DNA from: JAZGDL01 sp036477795
GTDB lineage: Bacteria; Planctomycetota; Phycisphaerae; UBA1845
DNA: 34,612 nucleotides
Assembly (NCBI GenBank): GCA_036477795.1
Contig: JAZGDL010000051.1
Location: 1-34,612 of the forward strand
Direction: 5' to 3'
In this document: one piece after another, positions 6,693-14,096 of the stretch
How positions within the stretch are numbered: position 1 is the first letter of the stretch
Layout of the letters: each line of letters starts with the position of its first letter
Notes under the pieces: model-generated
The model's input: the letters and a program-made list of their open reading frames with translations, nothing else
Databases searched by the model: none
Told to the model about the DNA's origin: nothing
Program-made: the position numbers and the translations under genes

Positions 6693-7826
6693 ATGAAAAT
6701 CATCAACGTTTGCGGCGCCCGCCCCAACTTCATGAAAATCGCCCCGCTCATGCGCTCCTATGGACGCTGGACAGACCTGACCCCCCTTATCGTCCACACC
6801 GGCCAGCACTACGACGAACGCATGAACCAATGGTTCTTCGACGAACTGGAGATTCCACGCCCGGATATCAATCTCGAGGTGGGCAGCGCTTCCCACGCCG
6901 TCCAGACCGCCAACATCATGATCCGCTTTGAGCAGGTCGTCCTGGAGCACAGACCCGACGCCGTACTGGTTGTCGGTGACGTGAACTCCACCGCCGCCTG
7001 CGCCCTGGTGGCCGCCAAGCTACACGTCCCGGTCATTCACGTGGAAGCCGGCCTCCGTTCCTTCGATCGCGGCATGCCCGAAGAGATCAACCGTGTGGTT
7101 ACCGACGCCCTGGCCGACCTGCTTTTCGTTACCGAGCAGAGCGGCGTCGACAACCTGCGGCGCGAAGGGGTCGCCGACGAAAAGATTCACCTCGTCGGCA
7201 ACGTCATGATCGACACGCTCAACCGTTTCCGCGAGCGGGCGGCCGAGTCAACAATCCTCGAAACGCTAGGCTTATCCGAGCCCCAAGCGCCAGCGCGGGG
7301 TCTGCCAACCCTGAAACAAAAAGGCTACGCCGCCCTCACGCTCCATCGCCCCTCCAACGTCGACGATGAGGAGAGCTTCGCTCGCATCGTATCCGCCCTG
7401 GATGAGATTCAGCGGCGCATGCCGGTGATCTTTCCCATGCACCCCCGAACGCGGGCCAACGTGTCCGCCACAGAGGCCGGTCAGCGTCTGGAATCCCTCC
7501 CCAGCCTCAAGATCATCGATCCGCTGGGATACCTGGATTTTCTTCACCTGATGAGCAACGCCGCCTGCGTGCTCACCGATTCGGGCGGCATTCAGGAGGA
7601 GACCACCATTCTCGGTGTACCATGCCTGACACTGCGCGAGAACACCGAGCGCCCCGTCACCATCAGCCAGGGCACCAACCACCTGGTCGGCAGCGACCCT
7701 GAACGCATCCTGGCAGCCTTCAACGACGCCGTCACAAGTCACCCCGAACCTAATACACCCCATCTCTGGGACGGCGCCGCCGCCCAGCGCATCGTCGACA
7801 TAATCCACCGCTGGCACACTGAATGA
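6693..7826 (+). CDS. wecB: UDP-N-acetylglucosamine 2-epimerase (non-hydrolysing) with an in-frame repeat B insertion
   Basis: The enzyme interconverts UDP-GlcNAc and UDP-ManNAc in the cytoplasm, supplying ManNAc-type sugars for surface glycans. The family signatures are clear: VCGARPNFMKIAPL at the N-terminus, TGQHYD, VVGDVNST, HVEAGLRSFDRGMPEEINR, TLHRPSNVDD, DSGGIQEE and LRENTERP. The ATG at 6693 is chosen because AGG lies 6 nt upstream and the family usually begins MKI; an ATG at 6681 would add four residues. Length is 377 aa, near the family norm. Residues about 195-205 (SEPQAPARGLP) are repeat family B translated in frame, just before the KGYAALTLHRPSN strand, probably in a linker or loop. 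It lies alone on the plus strand, with polysaccharide-related genes elsewhere in the window. Confidence 0.93.
   Translation: MKIINVCGARPNFMKIAPLMRSYGRWTDLTPLIVHTGQHYDERMNQWFFDELEIPRPDINLEVGSASHAVQTANIMIRFEQVVLEHRPDAVLVVGDVNSTAACALVAAKLHVPVIHVEAGLRSFDRGMPEEINRVVTDALADLLFVTEQSGVDNLRREGVADEKIHLVGNVMIDTLNRFRERAAESTILETLGLSEPQAPARGLPTLKQKGYAALTLHRPSNVDDEESFARIVSALDEIQRRMPVIFPMHPRTRANVSATEAGQRLESLPSLKIIDPLGYLDFLHLMSNAACVLTDSGGIQEETTILGVPCLTLRENTERPVTISQGTNHLVGSDPERILAAFNDAVTSHPEPNTPHLWDGAAAQRIVDIIHRWHTE
7272..7309. repeat. Repeat family B inside wecB
   Basis: TTATCCGAGCCCCAAGCGCC followed by AGCGCGGGGTCTGCC is nearly identical to the intergenic B core at 31716-31750. Here it encodes SEPQAPARGLP in the epimerase. 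Confidence 0.85.
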
Positions 7827-8211
7827 TCATGCACAGACGTGCAATTCCGATCAGAGCCCAGAGCGCAAGCGACGGGTCTGCGTCTGCCTGTGCGTGCTCG
7901 CGCGCAGACAGATACCCGCACGGACAGGCGGGTTGGCGGGCCCCGCGCTGGCGCTTGGGGCTCGGATAAGCGCTGCTTGTTCGCGCACCCGCCTCGGGGT
8001 AGTCACAGCCGTTGCCTTGCGTTATTATCGCCCCGTATTCTAATACAGTGCCACAGGCAAGAGAAACTGGCCGGGTGGCCCATGTCCTTCGGACATGGGG
8101 GAGACGATGATTTACGCTCAGGGCTATGCCCACGATCATCGCCTCCCCCACCTCCAAAGGAGGTGGGCCACCCGGCGGTGCCACAGGCAAGAGAAACTGG
8201 AGAATCAGGCA
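7827..8211. other. Intergenic region upstream of the EF-G-like gene, filled with repeats B and D
   Basis: No gene seen. A B-related pair occupies about 7846-7973 (AGAGCGCAAGCGACGGG at the left, CCCCGCGCTGGCGCTTGGGG at the right). Repeat D copy 3 and its 23-bp flanking direct repeats occupy 8048-8200. About 75 bp between them (7974-8047) are unassigned. Confidence 0.5.
8048..8200. repeat. Repeat family D copy 3 flanked by a 23-bp direct repeat
   Basis: The sequence beginning GTGCCACAGGCAAGAGAAAC and ending TGG occurs at 8048-8070 and again, identically, at 8178-8200. Between them sits a D element with ends CCGGGTGGCCCA...TGGGCCACCCGG and hairpins CCCATGTCC-TTC-GGACATGGG and CCCACCTCC-AAA-GGAGGTGGG, in swapped order relative to copies 1 and 2. 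The right-hand direct repeat abuts the ribosome binding site of the EF-G-like gene. Confidence 0.85.
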
Positions 8212-10221
8212 TTGAAACCGGAAACGATTAGAAACATCGCCCTGGTCGGACACGGCGGTGCGGGCAAGACTTCGCTGGCTGATGCCTGCTTGTTCGCCAC
8301 GGGCGCGGCCAACCGCCCCGGCAGCGTCACCGACGGCACCTCCGTGCTGGACTACACCGACGAGGAGAAGGAAAAGCAGCAATCGCAACAAGCGGCCATT
8401 TGCTCGGTAACCCACCACGGAACCCACATCAACATCATCGACACACCCGGCCTGTCGGATTTTTGTGGACACGCGGTTCCAGCCCTGGCCGCTACAGAGA
8501 CCGCCGTAGTGGTGGTCTCCGCCACCGCCGGCGTCGAGGTCAACACCCGAAAGATGTTCGAACGCGCTCGGGAATTCGGCAACGGCCTGCTGATCGTGGT
8601 CAACAAGATCGATGCCGACAACGTCAACCTCCCGGAGATCGTCTCGCAACTGCAAGAGCACTTCGGCGCCAACTGCCTGCCGGTCAACCTGCCCGGCGGC
8701 GGCGGCAAGGACGTCGTGGCCTGTCTCGGCGGCTCAGGATCAGTAGATTTCGGAGACGTTGAAGAAGCCCACACCGCCGTGGTTGAAGCGGTGGTCGGCG
8801 CCGATGATGACCTGATGGAAAGATACCTCGGTGGCGAGGTCTCCGACGACGAGGTGCGCAAGTTCGCCGCTCTATCGGTGGCAAAGGGCGAGTTGGTGCC
8901 CATCGTTTTCACCAGCGCCCGCGACACCGTCGGCGTTACAGCGTTCCTGGATGCGGTTCTCAGCTACGCCCCCAGTCCGGTGGACGGTTTGCGGCGGACT
9001 CTGGTCAACGATGACGCTTCCACCGAGATCGATCCTAACGGCCCCGAGTTCGTCGGCCAGGTCTTCAAGATCCAGAGCGACGTGAAGAGCAACATAAAAT
9101 ACAGCTACGTCCGCATCCACAGCGGCACGCTCCGCTCCGACATGTCGCTGCACACCGTGTCGGAGAAGAAGGGAATGCGACCGGGACAGATCTACCGACT
9201 TATGGGGGGCGAACATTCCGACCTCAGCGAGGCCGTCGCCGGCGACATCGTCGCCCTGGCCAAGCTGGACGTGAGGGTCGGTGACGTCCTCTTCACCGGC
9301 AGCGGTGGGACCATCGCCATGCCCAAGATTCCCACCCCCATGTTCTCTCTGGCCATTGAGTCCAAAGCCCGCGGCGACGAGGACCGCATAGCCGCGGCAT
9401 TCAAGCGCTTCAGCGAGGAGGATCCCTGCTTCATCATGGAGCGAAACAGCGCCACCAAGGAGACGGTCATCCGCGGCATCGGAGAACTTCATCTCAGGAC
9501 CTACTTGAATCGCCTGGTGACCCACTATAAGGCTGAGGTAGAGACCCATCCGCCGAAAATTCCCTACACCGAGACCGTCACCGCCCCTGCCCGAGATGTC
9601 GCATACACGCACAAGAAGCAGACCGGCGGCGCCGGCCAATTCGGAAGGGTGATCATCAACCTGGAACCCGCCGAGCGCGGATCCGGCTATGAGTTCGTCG
9701 ACAAGATCTTCGGAGGGGCCATCGACCAGTCCTTTCGCCCCAGTGTCGACAAGGGCATTCGTGCCCAGATGGCCGACGGCGTCCTGGCCGGTTACCCCAT
9801 CGTCGATGTCAAGGTGGAACTGATCGACGGAAAGACTCATCCGGTGGACAGCAAGGACATCGCATTCCAGATCGCCGGACGCGGCGCGTTCAAGGAAGCA
9901 TTCATGAAAGCCAAGCCCATTCTGCTCGAGCCGGTCGTGAACATCGAGGTGACCGCTCCGGTGGGCAGTCTGGGCGATCTTCAAGGCGACCTGGCCTCAC
10001 GACGCGGGCAGCCCGTCGGCCAGGACATGCTCCCCGGCCAGATGGCGCTGCTCAAAGCCAAGATCCCCCTGTCCGAGGTCTCCGACTACCATTCGAGGTT
10101 ATCAAGCATCACCGGGGGGCAGGGCAGTTACATGATGGAGCTCTCCCACTACCAACAGGTGCCGTCCAACATTCAGCAGCGCATTGTGGCGGACTCCCAG
10201 AATCGATCGCAGTCACAATGA
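8212..10221 (+). CDS. EF-G-like translational GTPase (EF-G2/FusA2 type)
   Basis: A 669-aa protein with EF-G domain order: the G domain has GHGGAGKT (13-20), DTPG (77-80) and NKID (131-134), then come EF-G domains II-V with the domain IV segment GGAGQFGRV and a C-terminal LSEVSDYHSRLSSITGGQGS. EF-G drives GTP-dependent ribosomal translocation. This one lacks the usual RGITI switch I motif (KQQSQQAAI stands there), as in EF-G2-type paralogs, so it may not be the housekeeping factor. The start is taken as TTG at 8212, with GGAG 9 nt upstream; the same frame is open back to ATG 8095, but that stretch is repeat D and would give a non-family N-terminus. It is the only gene in its transcript as far as can be seen. 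Confidence 0.85.
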   Translation: MKPETIRNIALVGHGGAGKTSLADACLFATGAANRPGSVTDGTSVLDYTDEEKEKQQSQQAAICSVTHHGTHINIIDTPGLSDFCGHAVPALAATETAVVVVSATAGVEVNTRKMFERAREFGNGLLIVVNKIDADNVNLPEIVSQLQEHFGANCLPVNLPGGGGKDVVACLGGSGSVDFGDVEEAHTAVVEAVVGADDDLMERYLGGEVSDDEVRKFAALSVAKGELVPIVFTSARDTVGVTAFLDAVLSYAPSPVDGLRRTLVNDDASTEIDPNGPEFVGQVFKIQSDVKSNIKYSYVRIHSGTLRSDMSLHTVSEKKGMRPGQIYRLMGGEHSDLSEAVAGDIVALAKLDVRVGDVLFTGSGGTIAMPKIPTPMFSLAIESKARGDEDRIAAAFKRFSEEDPCFIMERNSATKETVIRGIGELHLRTYLNRLVTHYKAEVETHPPKIPYTETVTAPARDVAYTHKKQTGGAGQFGRVIINLEPAERGSGYEFVDKIFGGAIDQSFRPSVDKGIRAQMADGVLAGYPIVDVKVELIDGKTHPVDSKDIAFQIAGRGAFKEAFMKAKPILLEPVVNIEVTAPVGSLGDLQGDLASRRGQPVGQDMLPGQMALLKAKIPLSEVSDYHSRLSSITGGQGSYMMELSHYQQVPSNIQQRIVADSQNRSQSQ

Positions 10222-10339
10222 TCCCTGTGCAGTCGCAATGACTTCGCAGCGTGTCAGGAAGGGACATTGTGCAATTGAGAGCGCGACGGTGACGCGCCCA
10301 ACACCGTTCTGCCGAATCGTAACGTTTTATACTGCAATA

Positions 10340-10555
10340 ACTTAAAGATACATAAGTTTCTGCTTAGCGGCCGGGTGCCGCCCCCTCGTCCGATAAAAGG
10401 GAGAGCCCCCGATTGTCTTAACACTTTATCAGACCTACAAAGGGTTAGCCGGAAACGATATTTGCAGCCGCGTGTTTTGCTCATGCGTTTGCACACGAGG
10501 CTTTTCCCCTCCGGAAAGCACCGGGTCAGCCCAATGGGTCAGCCCGGTGTTTTCT
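10340..10555 (+). ncRNA. Candidate small RNA, about 215 nt, of unknown type
   Basis: TATACT (10328-10333) in an AT-rich pocket could be a -10 element, although the upstream -35 region (CGTTCT) is poor. The only strong signal is the intrinsic terminator that would end the transcript. The interval holds several short complementary segments (for example CGTGT/ACACG) and no reading frame. The size would suit 6S-like RNA, but I cannot match it to 6S, SRP, tmRNA or RNase P signatures. It could equally be the trailer of the EF-G transcript. Confidence 0.3.
10519..10555 (+). terminator. Rho-independent terminator
   Basis: CACCGGG (10519-10525) pairs with CCCGGTG (10543-10549), followed by TTTTCTT. 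The loop contains a second small CCCA/TGGG pairing. It ends the EF-G transcript or a small RNA, and converges with the minus-strand gene at 10567. Confidence 0.8.
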
Positions 10556-10566
10556 TATGCCCCGAT

Positions 10567-11163
10567 CTACAGATTTTCGATGAACAACGATTTCTTGCGG
10601 GCCCGGCGCATGTTCGATCGGATCAGTTCCGCGACGCGGTCCGGGGCCGCCACCCCGGCGATGGCCACACTGCGATCGGTCTGATCGGTGGTCAGCACCT
10701 CAACCGTTCCAAGATCGAAGATGCGATCAACCAGAAGCTTGCGCACGCGCACGTCGTCGACGCGAATCAACTCGGTCTGATCCTTGGTGACGCCGATCAG
10801 GCCTCGCTCGATGAACAGCCTCTCGGTGGTGAGGCGGTATCGTGTGCTGTATACCGTAGCGGCGATTCTGACGGCCATTACCGCCCCGGCGACCGCGATC
10901 AAGCCTATCGTTCCGAGCCACCATCCGTCGGGAAGCCAGGCCAACGATACGATGAGCGCGATCAGCGAGAGCGCCGCCCAGGCAGCTATCCCTCCGGCGA
11001 AATGTTTCCAATCCGTCCTGCCGGCCCAGAGATCCTCCTCTGGTGCCGGCTTCTGCTCGGCGCGGGACGCCCCGGCGTCGGCCGCCGCCTCCCGCTGATC
11101 GAGGGCCTTCGACGCTACGGACATTGGATCGAGGTCCGCAGTACGATCGGATTCGGTGGTCAT
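10567..11163 (-). CDS. Membrane protein with bacterial PH (bPH2-like) domain
   Basis: 198 aa from ATG 11163, chosen because AGGAAG lies 6 nt upstream; the frame is open further but upstream sequence is not protein-like. Residues about 1-55 are hydrophilic, then two hydrophobic segments follow (about 58-77 and 82-103: AAWAALSLIALIVSLAW and LGTIGLIAVAGAVMAVRIAA). The C-terminal half (TRYRLTTERLFIERGLIG ... LIRVDDVRVRKLLVDRIF ... GTVEVLTTD) has the beta-strand and helix pattern of the bPH2/YdbS-type domain. Such proteins sit in the cytoplasmic membrane with the PH domain inside; their function is mostly unknown. It runs convergently toward the terminator at 10519-10555. Confidence 0.75.
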   Translation of the reverse strand: MTTESDRTADLDPMSVASKALDQREAAADAGASRAEQKPAPEEDLWAGRTDWKHFAGGIAAWAALSLIALIVSLAWLPDGWWLGTIGLIAVAGAVMAVRIAATVYSTRYRLTTERLFIERGLIGVTKDQTELIRVDDVRVRKLLVDRIFDLGTVEVLTTDQTDRSVAIAGVAAPDRVAELIRSNMRRARKKSLFIENL

Positions 11164-11228
11164 GGCAGTCTTCCTGGAATCAGCGCAGCCCCCTCGGGCA
11201 AAAAACCAGCTATTCACACCTCCGGGAC

Positions 11229-11379
11229 GTAGGGCAGGCGGTTGTTCCGATTCCATCGGAAGGTTCGCCTGCCTTCACACCGCATGGCAGGTCAACGCCC
11301 CGCACCAATCGCCAGGGTGGGTGTCCACGGCAGTGCAGCGCTTCCTGAGCGATTGGTGCGGGGCAACGACCTGCCCTAC
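11229..11379. repeat. Palindromic element of about 150 bp
   Basis: Outer arms GTAGGGCAGG (11229-11238) and CCTGCCCTAC (11370-11379), and inner arms GCCCCGCACCAATCGC (11297-11312) and its exact reverse complement (11349-11364). Both arm pairs are perfect. No reading frame of interest inside. Confidence 0.8.
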
Positions 11380-11467
11380 AGGTTTCGCCACGGCGAAAGG
11401 CGAGTCACACCCATAGCATCATGATAGCGGCAACGCGCGGTGCAGTCATCCCGGTATCGGCCAATAC

Positions 11468-11497
11468 TTGACAACGTCCGCCCCCAGGGCATGATAT
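11468..11497 (+). promoter_or_regulatory. Candidate promoter of the small charged-protein gene
   Basis: TTGACA (11468-11473), perfect, is followed after 18 nt by TGATAT (11492-11497), in an ATGATATATGG context that allows other -10 registers. It lies about 45 nt upstream of ATG 11540. Confidence 0.45.
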
Positions 11498-11539
11498 ATG
11501 GTTGTACTTGAAGCACTACGTTTGGTTCGGGGATATATC

Positions 11540-11884
11540 ATGACGAAAGAAACAGGCCGATCGGGAGAGAGTGACGAAGATAATCGCCGCGCTGCGGAGA
11601 GACGTGCCCGTATGGATCGCCGAGTGGGGCTGGACCGTCGGCGAGGCCCCGGGCGGCGACGCGGTGAAATCCGCAAGGAAGCGGAGGAGGGCGAGATGAG
11701 CGGCGAACTCCTGGAGTTCGTCATGGCCATCGACGAGTACAAGCGGATCAACAGCCGCCCGTTTCCTAGTTGGTCGGAAATCTTCGAGATCGTCAACTAC
11801 CTGGGATACCGGCGAGTGGCAGAGCGCGCCGAACACATCAACAGGCCCACCGAAGCCGCGCCGGAAGAGGAAAACGAAGACTGA
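11540..11884 (+). CDS. Small hydrophilic protein, unknown function
   Basis: 114 aa. Start at ATG 11540, with GGGG about 8 nt upstream and a plausible promoter at 11468-11497; an ATG at 11498 overlaps that promoter. The first half is extremely Arg-rich (RRARMDRRVGLDRRRGPGRR) and looks disordered. The second half (FVMAIDEYKRINSRPFPSWS, then EIFEIVNYLGYRRVAE) looks like a compact helical domain, followed by an acidic tail. The basic half suggests contact with nucleic acid or ribosomes, which is only inference. I cannot assign a family. The stop is directly followed by transposon-like repeat F copy 1. Confidence 0.65.
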   Translation: MTKETGRSGESDEDNRRAAERRARMDRRVGLDRRRGPGRRRGEIRKEAEEGEMSGELLEFVMAIDEYKRINSRPFPSWSEIFEIVNYLGYRRVAERAEHINRPTEAAPEEENED

Positions 11885-11885
11885 C

Positions 11886-12087
11886 CTAGCCCGGATTATT
11901 CAAACCGCAGAGATCGCAGAGATCGCAGAGCATTATATGGTAAGAAGTTGCGGCCGAAGTCTCGCTGGTCTCAGTCCGACAGTGTGTTTGTTTCCGCCGC
12001 GCCGGGACTCCGCGCTGACTCTCCGGTCTTCCCATCTATTCCGTCTCTGCGGGCTCTGCGTGCTCTGCGGTGAATAATCCGCGCTAG
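11886..12087. mobile_element. Repeat family F copy 1: MITE-like element with 4-bp target duplication
   Basis: CTAG (11886-11889), then the terminal inverted repeat CCCGGATTATTCA (11890-11902), about 170 bp, then TGAATAATCCGCG (12071-12083) and CTAG (12084-12087). The interior contains GCAGAG-type tandem units and a stretch matching copy 2 in the opposite orientation, including a 30-nt identical run. No transposase is encoded. It starts 2 bp after the stop codon of the preceding gene. Confidence 0.75.
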
Positions 12088-12124
12088 TGGGGCGTCAACG
12101 TTGGAATGGCGGGTGGAGCATGGA

Positions 12125-12210
12125 ATGAGGGAGCGGAGATTGCACTTTGGGCGTCTGCCAAACGACAAAGTCACTGCCAGCGTTAACCCGTCAATCGAAC
12201 CGTGATAGAG
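12125..12210. repeat. Repeat family K copy 1, left of the two-component genes
   Basis: ATGAGGGAGCGGAGATT, a variable 10-nt gap, then CGTCTGCCAAACGACAAAGT and CACTGCC. The same arrangement appears inverted at 15118-15176. The following segment (GCGTTAACCCGTCAATCGAA) has a match, with the TCTGCCAAACGA part, at 34010-34075. Confidence 0.8.
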
Positions 12211-12212
12211 CA

Positions 12213-14096
12213 CTACACCCGGCAGGGAATGGTGAGCCGGAAACACGCCCCCCGCCCTGGTGAATTGTGCGTCATCAACTCCAGGCGGCCATGGAGCAGG
12301 CGGGCCCAGTTCCGGGCCAGCACCAGCCCCAACCCGATACCGCCGGGCCGATGCGATTCATCTCCGGAAGCGCGACGAAACGGCTTGAAGATATTGTGCC
12401 TTTGATTCGGGGGGATACCGGGCCCATGGTCTTCAATGTCGAAGCTGATCTTGCCCCCCGTTTGAGGAACGGCCCGCAGGGTGATGGTCGGGTCTTGGGC
12501 CTCGCGGGCATACTTGCAGGCGTTGTCGATCAGGTTGGTGACCACTTGGCGAACGAGTTGCGGATCGGTCCGGACCGTGGTGGAGGCCAGGCCGTTGGAC
12601 TCGACGACAAGCTTCTTGCCGGCGCTACCACAACGGCCGGCGCAATGTTCCCGGATCGAATCCAGGATTTCCGAGACGGTGACCGATCTGAGGTCGAGCC
12701 TGACCTTATGGTTTTCCACACGGGCGTATTCCAGCACCTCGTCAACCAGGTCTGACAGCCGTTCGGCTTCGATGTTTAGGGTGTTAACGTATCGATCATG
12801 GTCTTCCGGCCGCACCAACCCGCCGGCCAGCATGTCCGCGTACAGCCGCAGCGTGGTCAAGGGGGTGCGCAACTCGTGAGTCACCGCGTAAGCAAACTGC
12901 GTCCGGCGCTCGGCAAGGCTGAGCAGACTTTGAATGCCCAGCCCCACGCCGCCCAGAATCGCCAGCACCGCGATCCATCCCACGCCCAGTTGCAGATAGG
13001 TGGTGGTCCAGGGCGGTTCGGGCTCTTGCGGCATATGGGCCACCACCGCCGCGGGCAGTGCGCTGATGCGATACTCCGAGTCGCTCGATTCAGCGCTGGT
13101 AACCGGGACGATGTCAATCTTTTCAGGCATCTGTTCCCCATCCACTCCTTCCAATTGCCCGAGGAGATCCTTTTTCAAGAGCGCCCAGTCGACCACGAAC
13201 CCCTGGTAGAACTTCAGCCCCTCAATGCCCGGTGTCATCGATCGAACAAAGATCAGTTGATCATCGTCCTGCGAGGCATCTTTGATCCAGACGGCCGTCA
13301 TCTTCGACACTTCGATCGGAATCAGCGTCTCATCATCAGCGTCGTAATCGGTAAGGTTGCGCAGATTGCTCAGGGCCACGGCGGGATGTTCACAGGCTTG
13401 TTCCGGAAGCGACGTGGATTGCAGTTGCTGCTGGTTCCGGGCACGGCGGTCGTACTCGCGGCCAAACCGCTTCTCGCAAACGCAAAGCACGCTGATACAT
13501 CTGCAGCGGGCGGGATAATCCACTTCAGAGTGACCACCGATGGCGCTGTCTTTGTAGGCATCGATCTTGGCCGCCAGAGTCTCGAAAGTGATGATCTCGC
13601 TGAGGTGTTCCAGGGTGGCAAGCCGCTCGGCGCCCAGGTCGCCGTCGACCACGGCGATTGTCGCATGGGATGCAAAGCGATAGTCCGTGGGTATCTGAGG
13701 GCTCTGCCAATCGTTGTGGGAGTCAACTTGGAAATGCAGCTTGATCCATGGCTCCAGCCGTTGGCGGATCAGTGGCGAGGGTTGCAGGTAGCCATCCGAA
13801 ATCACCTTGGTGCCGTCCAGCCGGTGTATCTGCGGGTGAGTGTAAGGATCGTACTCCCAATAGTCTCGCGCCGCCTCACGGCCAATAACCGGAGTCAGGC
13901 GGTCTTCGATGCGCCCCACGACAAGGTGCATGCTGGCGCGAAAGTCGTTTTTTTTGAGAATCTGGATGACGTCTCGCCGGGTTTTGATCTGTTCGATGGT
14001 GATCACCGTGCCCCAGGCGGCGCCGCCCAGGATGAGGGCGGCCAGCAGGGCGTAGGCCCACAGAGCGAAGCGTGTGCTGCGGCTGGCCCAGGTCAT
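12213..14096 (-). CDS. Membrane sensor histidine kinase
   Basis: 627 aa from ATG 14096, whose ATGA overlaps the response-regulator stop. Two membrane segments (about 7-31 and 367-393) enclose a 330-residue extracytoplasmic sensor region, then the HisKA H-box (VTHELRTPL, phospho-accepting His407) and the HATPase_c boxes: N-box LIDNACKYA (Asn525), G1 DHGPGIP and G2 GGIGLGLVLA. It autophosphorylates on sensing an unknown signal and passes the phosphate to the adjacent regulator. The sensor region matches no domain I recognise and contains CRC-IS-VL-CVC, a CxCx4CxC cluster (198-207), possibly metal-binding or redox-active. The gene is second in a two-gene operon and is probably translationally coupled. 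Confidence 0.92.
   Translation of the reverse strand: MTWASRSTRFALWAYALLAALILGGAAWGTVITIEQIKTRRDVIQILKKNDFRASMHLVVGRIEDRLTPVIGREAARDYWEYDPYTHPQIHRLDGTKVISDGYLQPSPLIRQRLEPWIKLHFQVDSHNDWQSPQIPTDYRFASHATIAVVDGDLGAERLATLEHLSEIITFETLAAKIDAYKDSAIGGHSEVDYPARCRCISVLCVCEKRFGREYDRRARNQQQLQSTSLPEQACEHPAVALSNLRNLTDYDADDETLIPIEVSKMTAVWIKDASQDDDQLIFVRSMTPGIEGLKFYQGFVVDWALLKKDLLGQLEGVDGEQMPEKIDIVPVTSAESSDSEYRISALPAAVVAHMPQEPEPPWTTTYLQLGVGWIAVLAILGGVGLGIQSLLSLAERRTQFAYAVTHELRTPLTTLRLYADMLAGGLVRPEDHDRYVNTLNIEAERLSDLVDEVLEYARVENHKVRLDLRSVTVSEILDSIREHCAGRCGSAGKKLVVESNGLASTTVRTDPQLVRQVVTNLIDNACKYAREAQDPTITLRAVPQTGGKISFDIEDHGPGIPPNQRHNIFKPFRRASGDESHRPGGIGLGLVLARNWARLLHGRLELMTHNSPGRGACFRLTIPCRV

Larger units (their letters stand above)
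10222..10566. other. Gap after the EF-G-like gene: AT-rich island and terminator, possible small RNA
   Basis: No protein gene seen. The segment from about 10318 to 10365 is distinctly AT-rich for this DNA, and the gap ends in an intrinsic terminator at 10519-10555. Confidence 0.45.
11164..11539. other. Divergent intergenic region with a long inverted-repeat element
   Basis: No gene seen. It contains the inverted-repeat element at 11229-11379 and a plus-strand promoter candidate at 11468-11497; about 85 bp between them are unassigned. Confidence 0.5.

Noticed and set aside
8872..9984. Minus-strand frame of 370 codons opposite the EF-G-like gene
   Set aside because: Antisense shadow of a strongly conserved protein gene.
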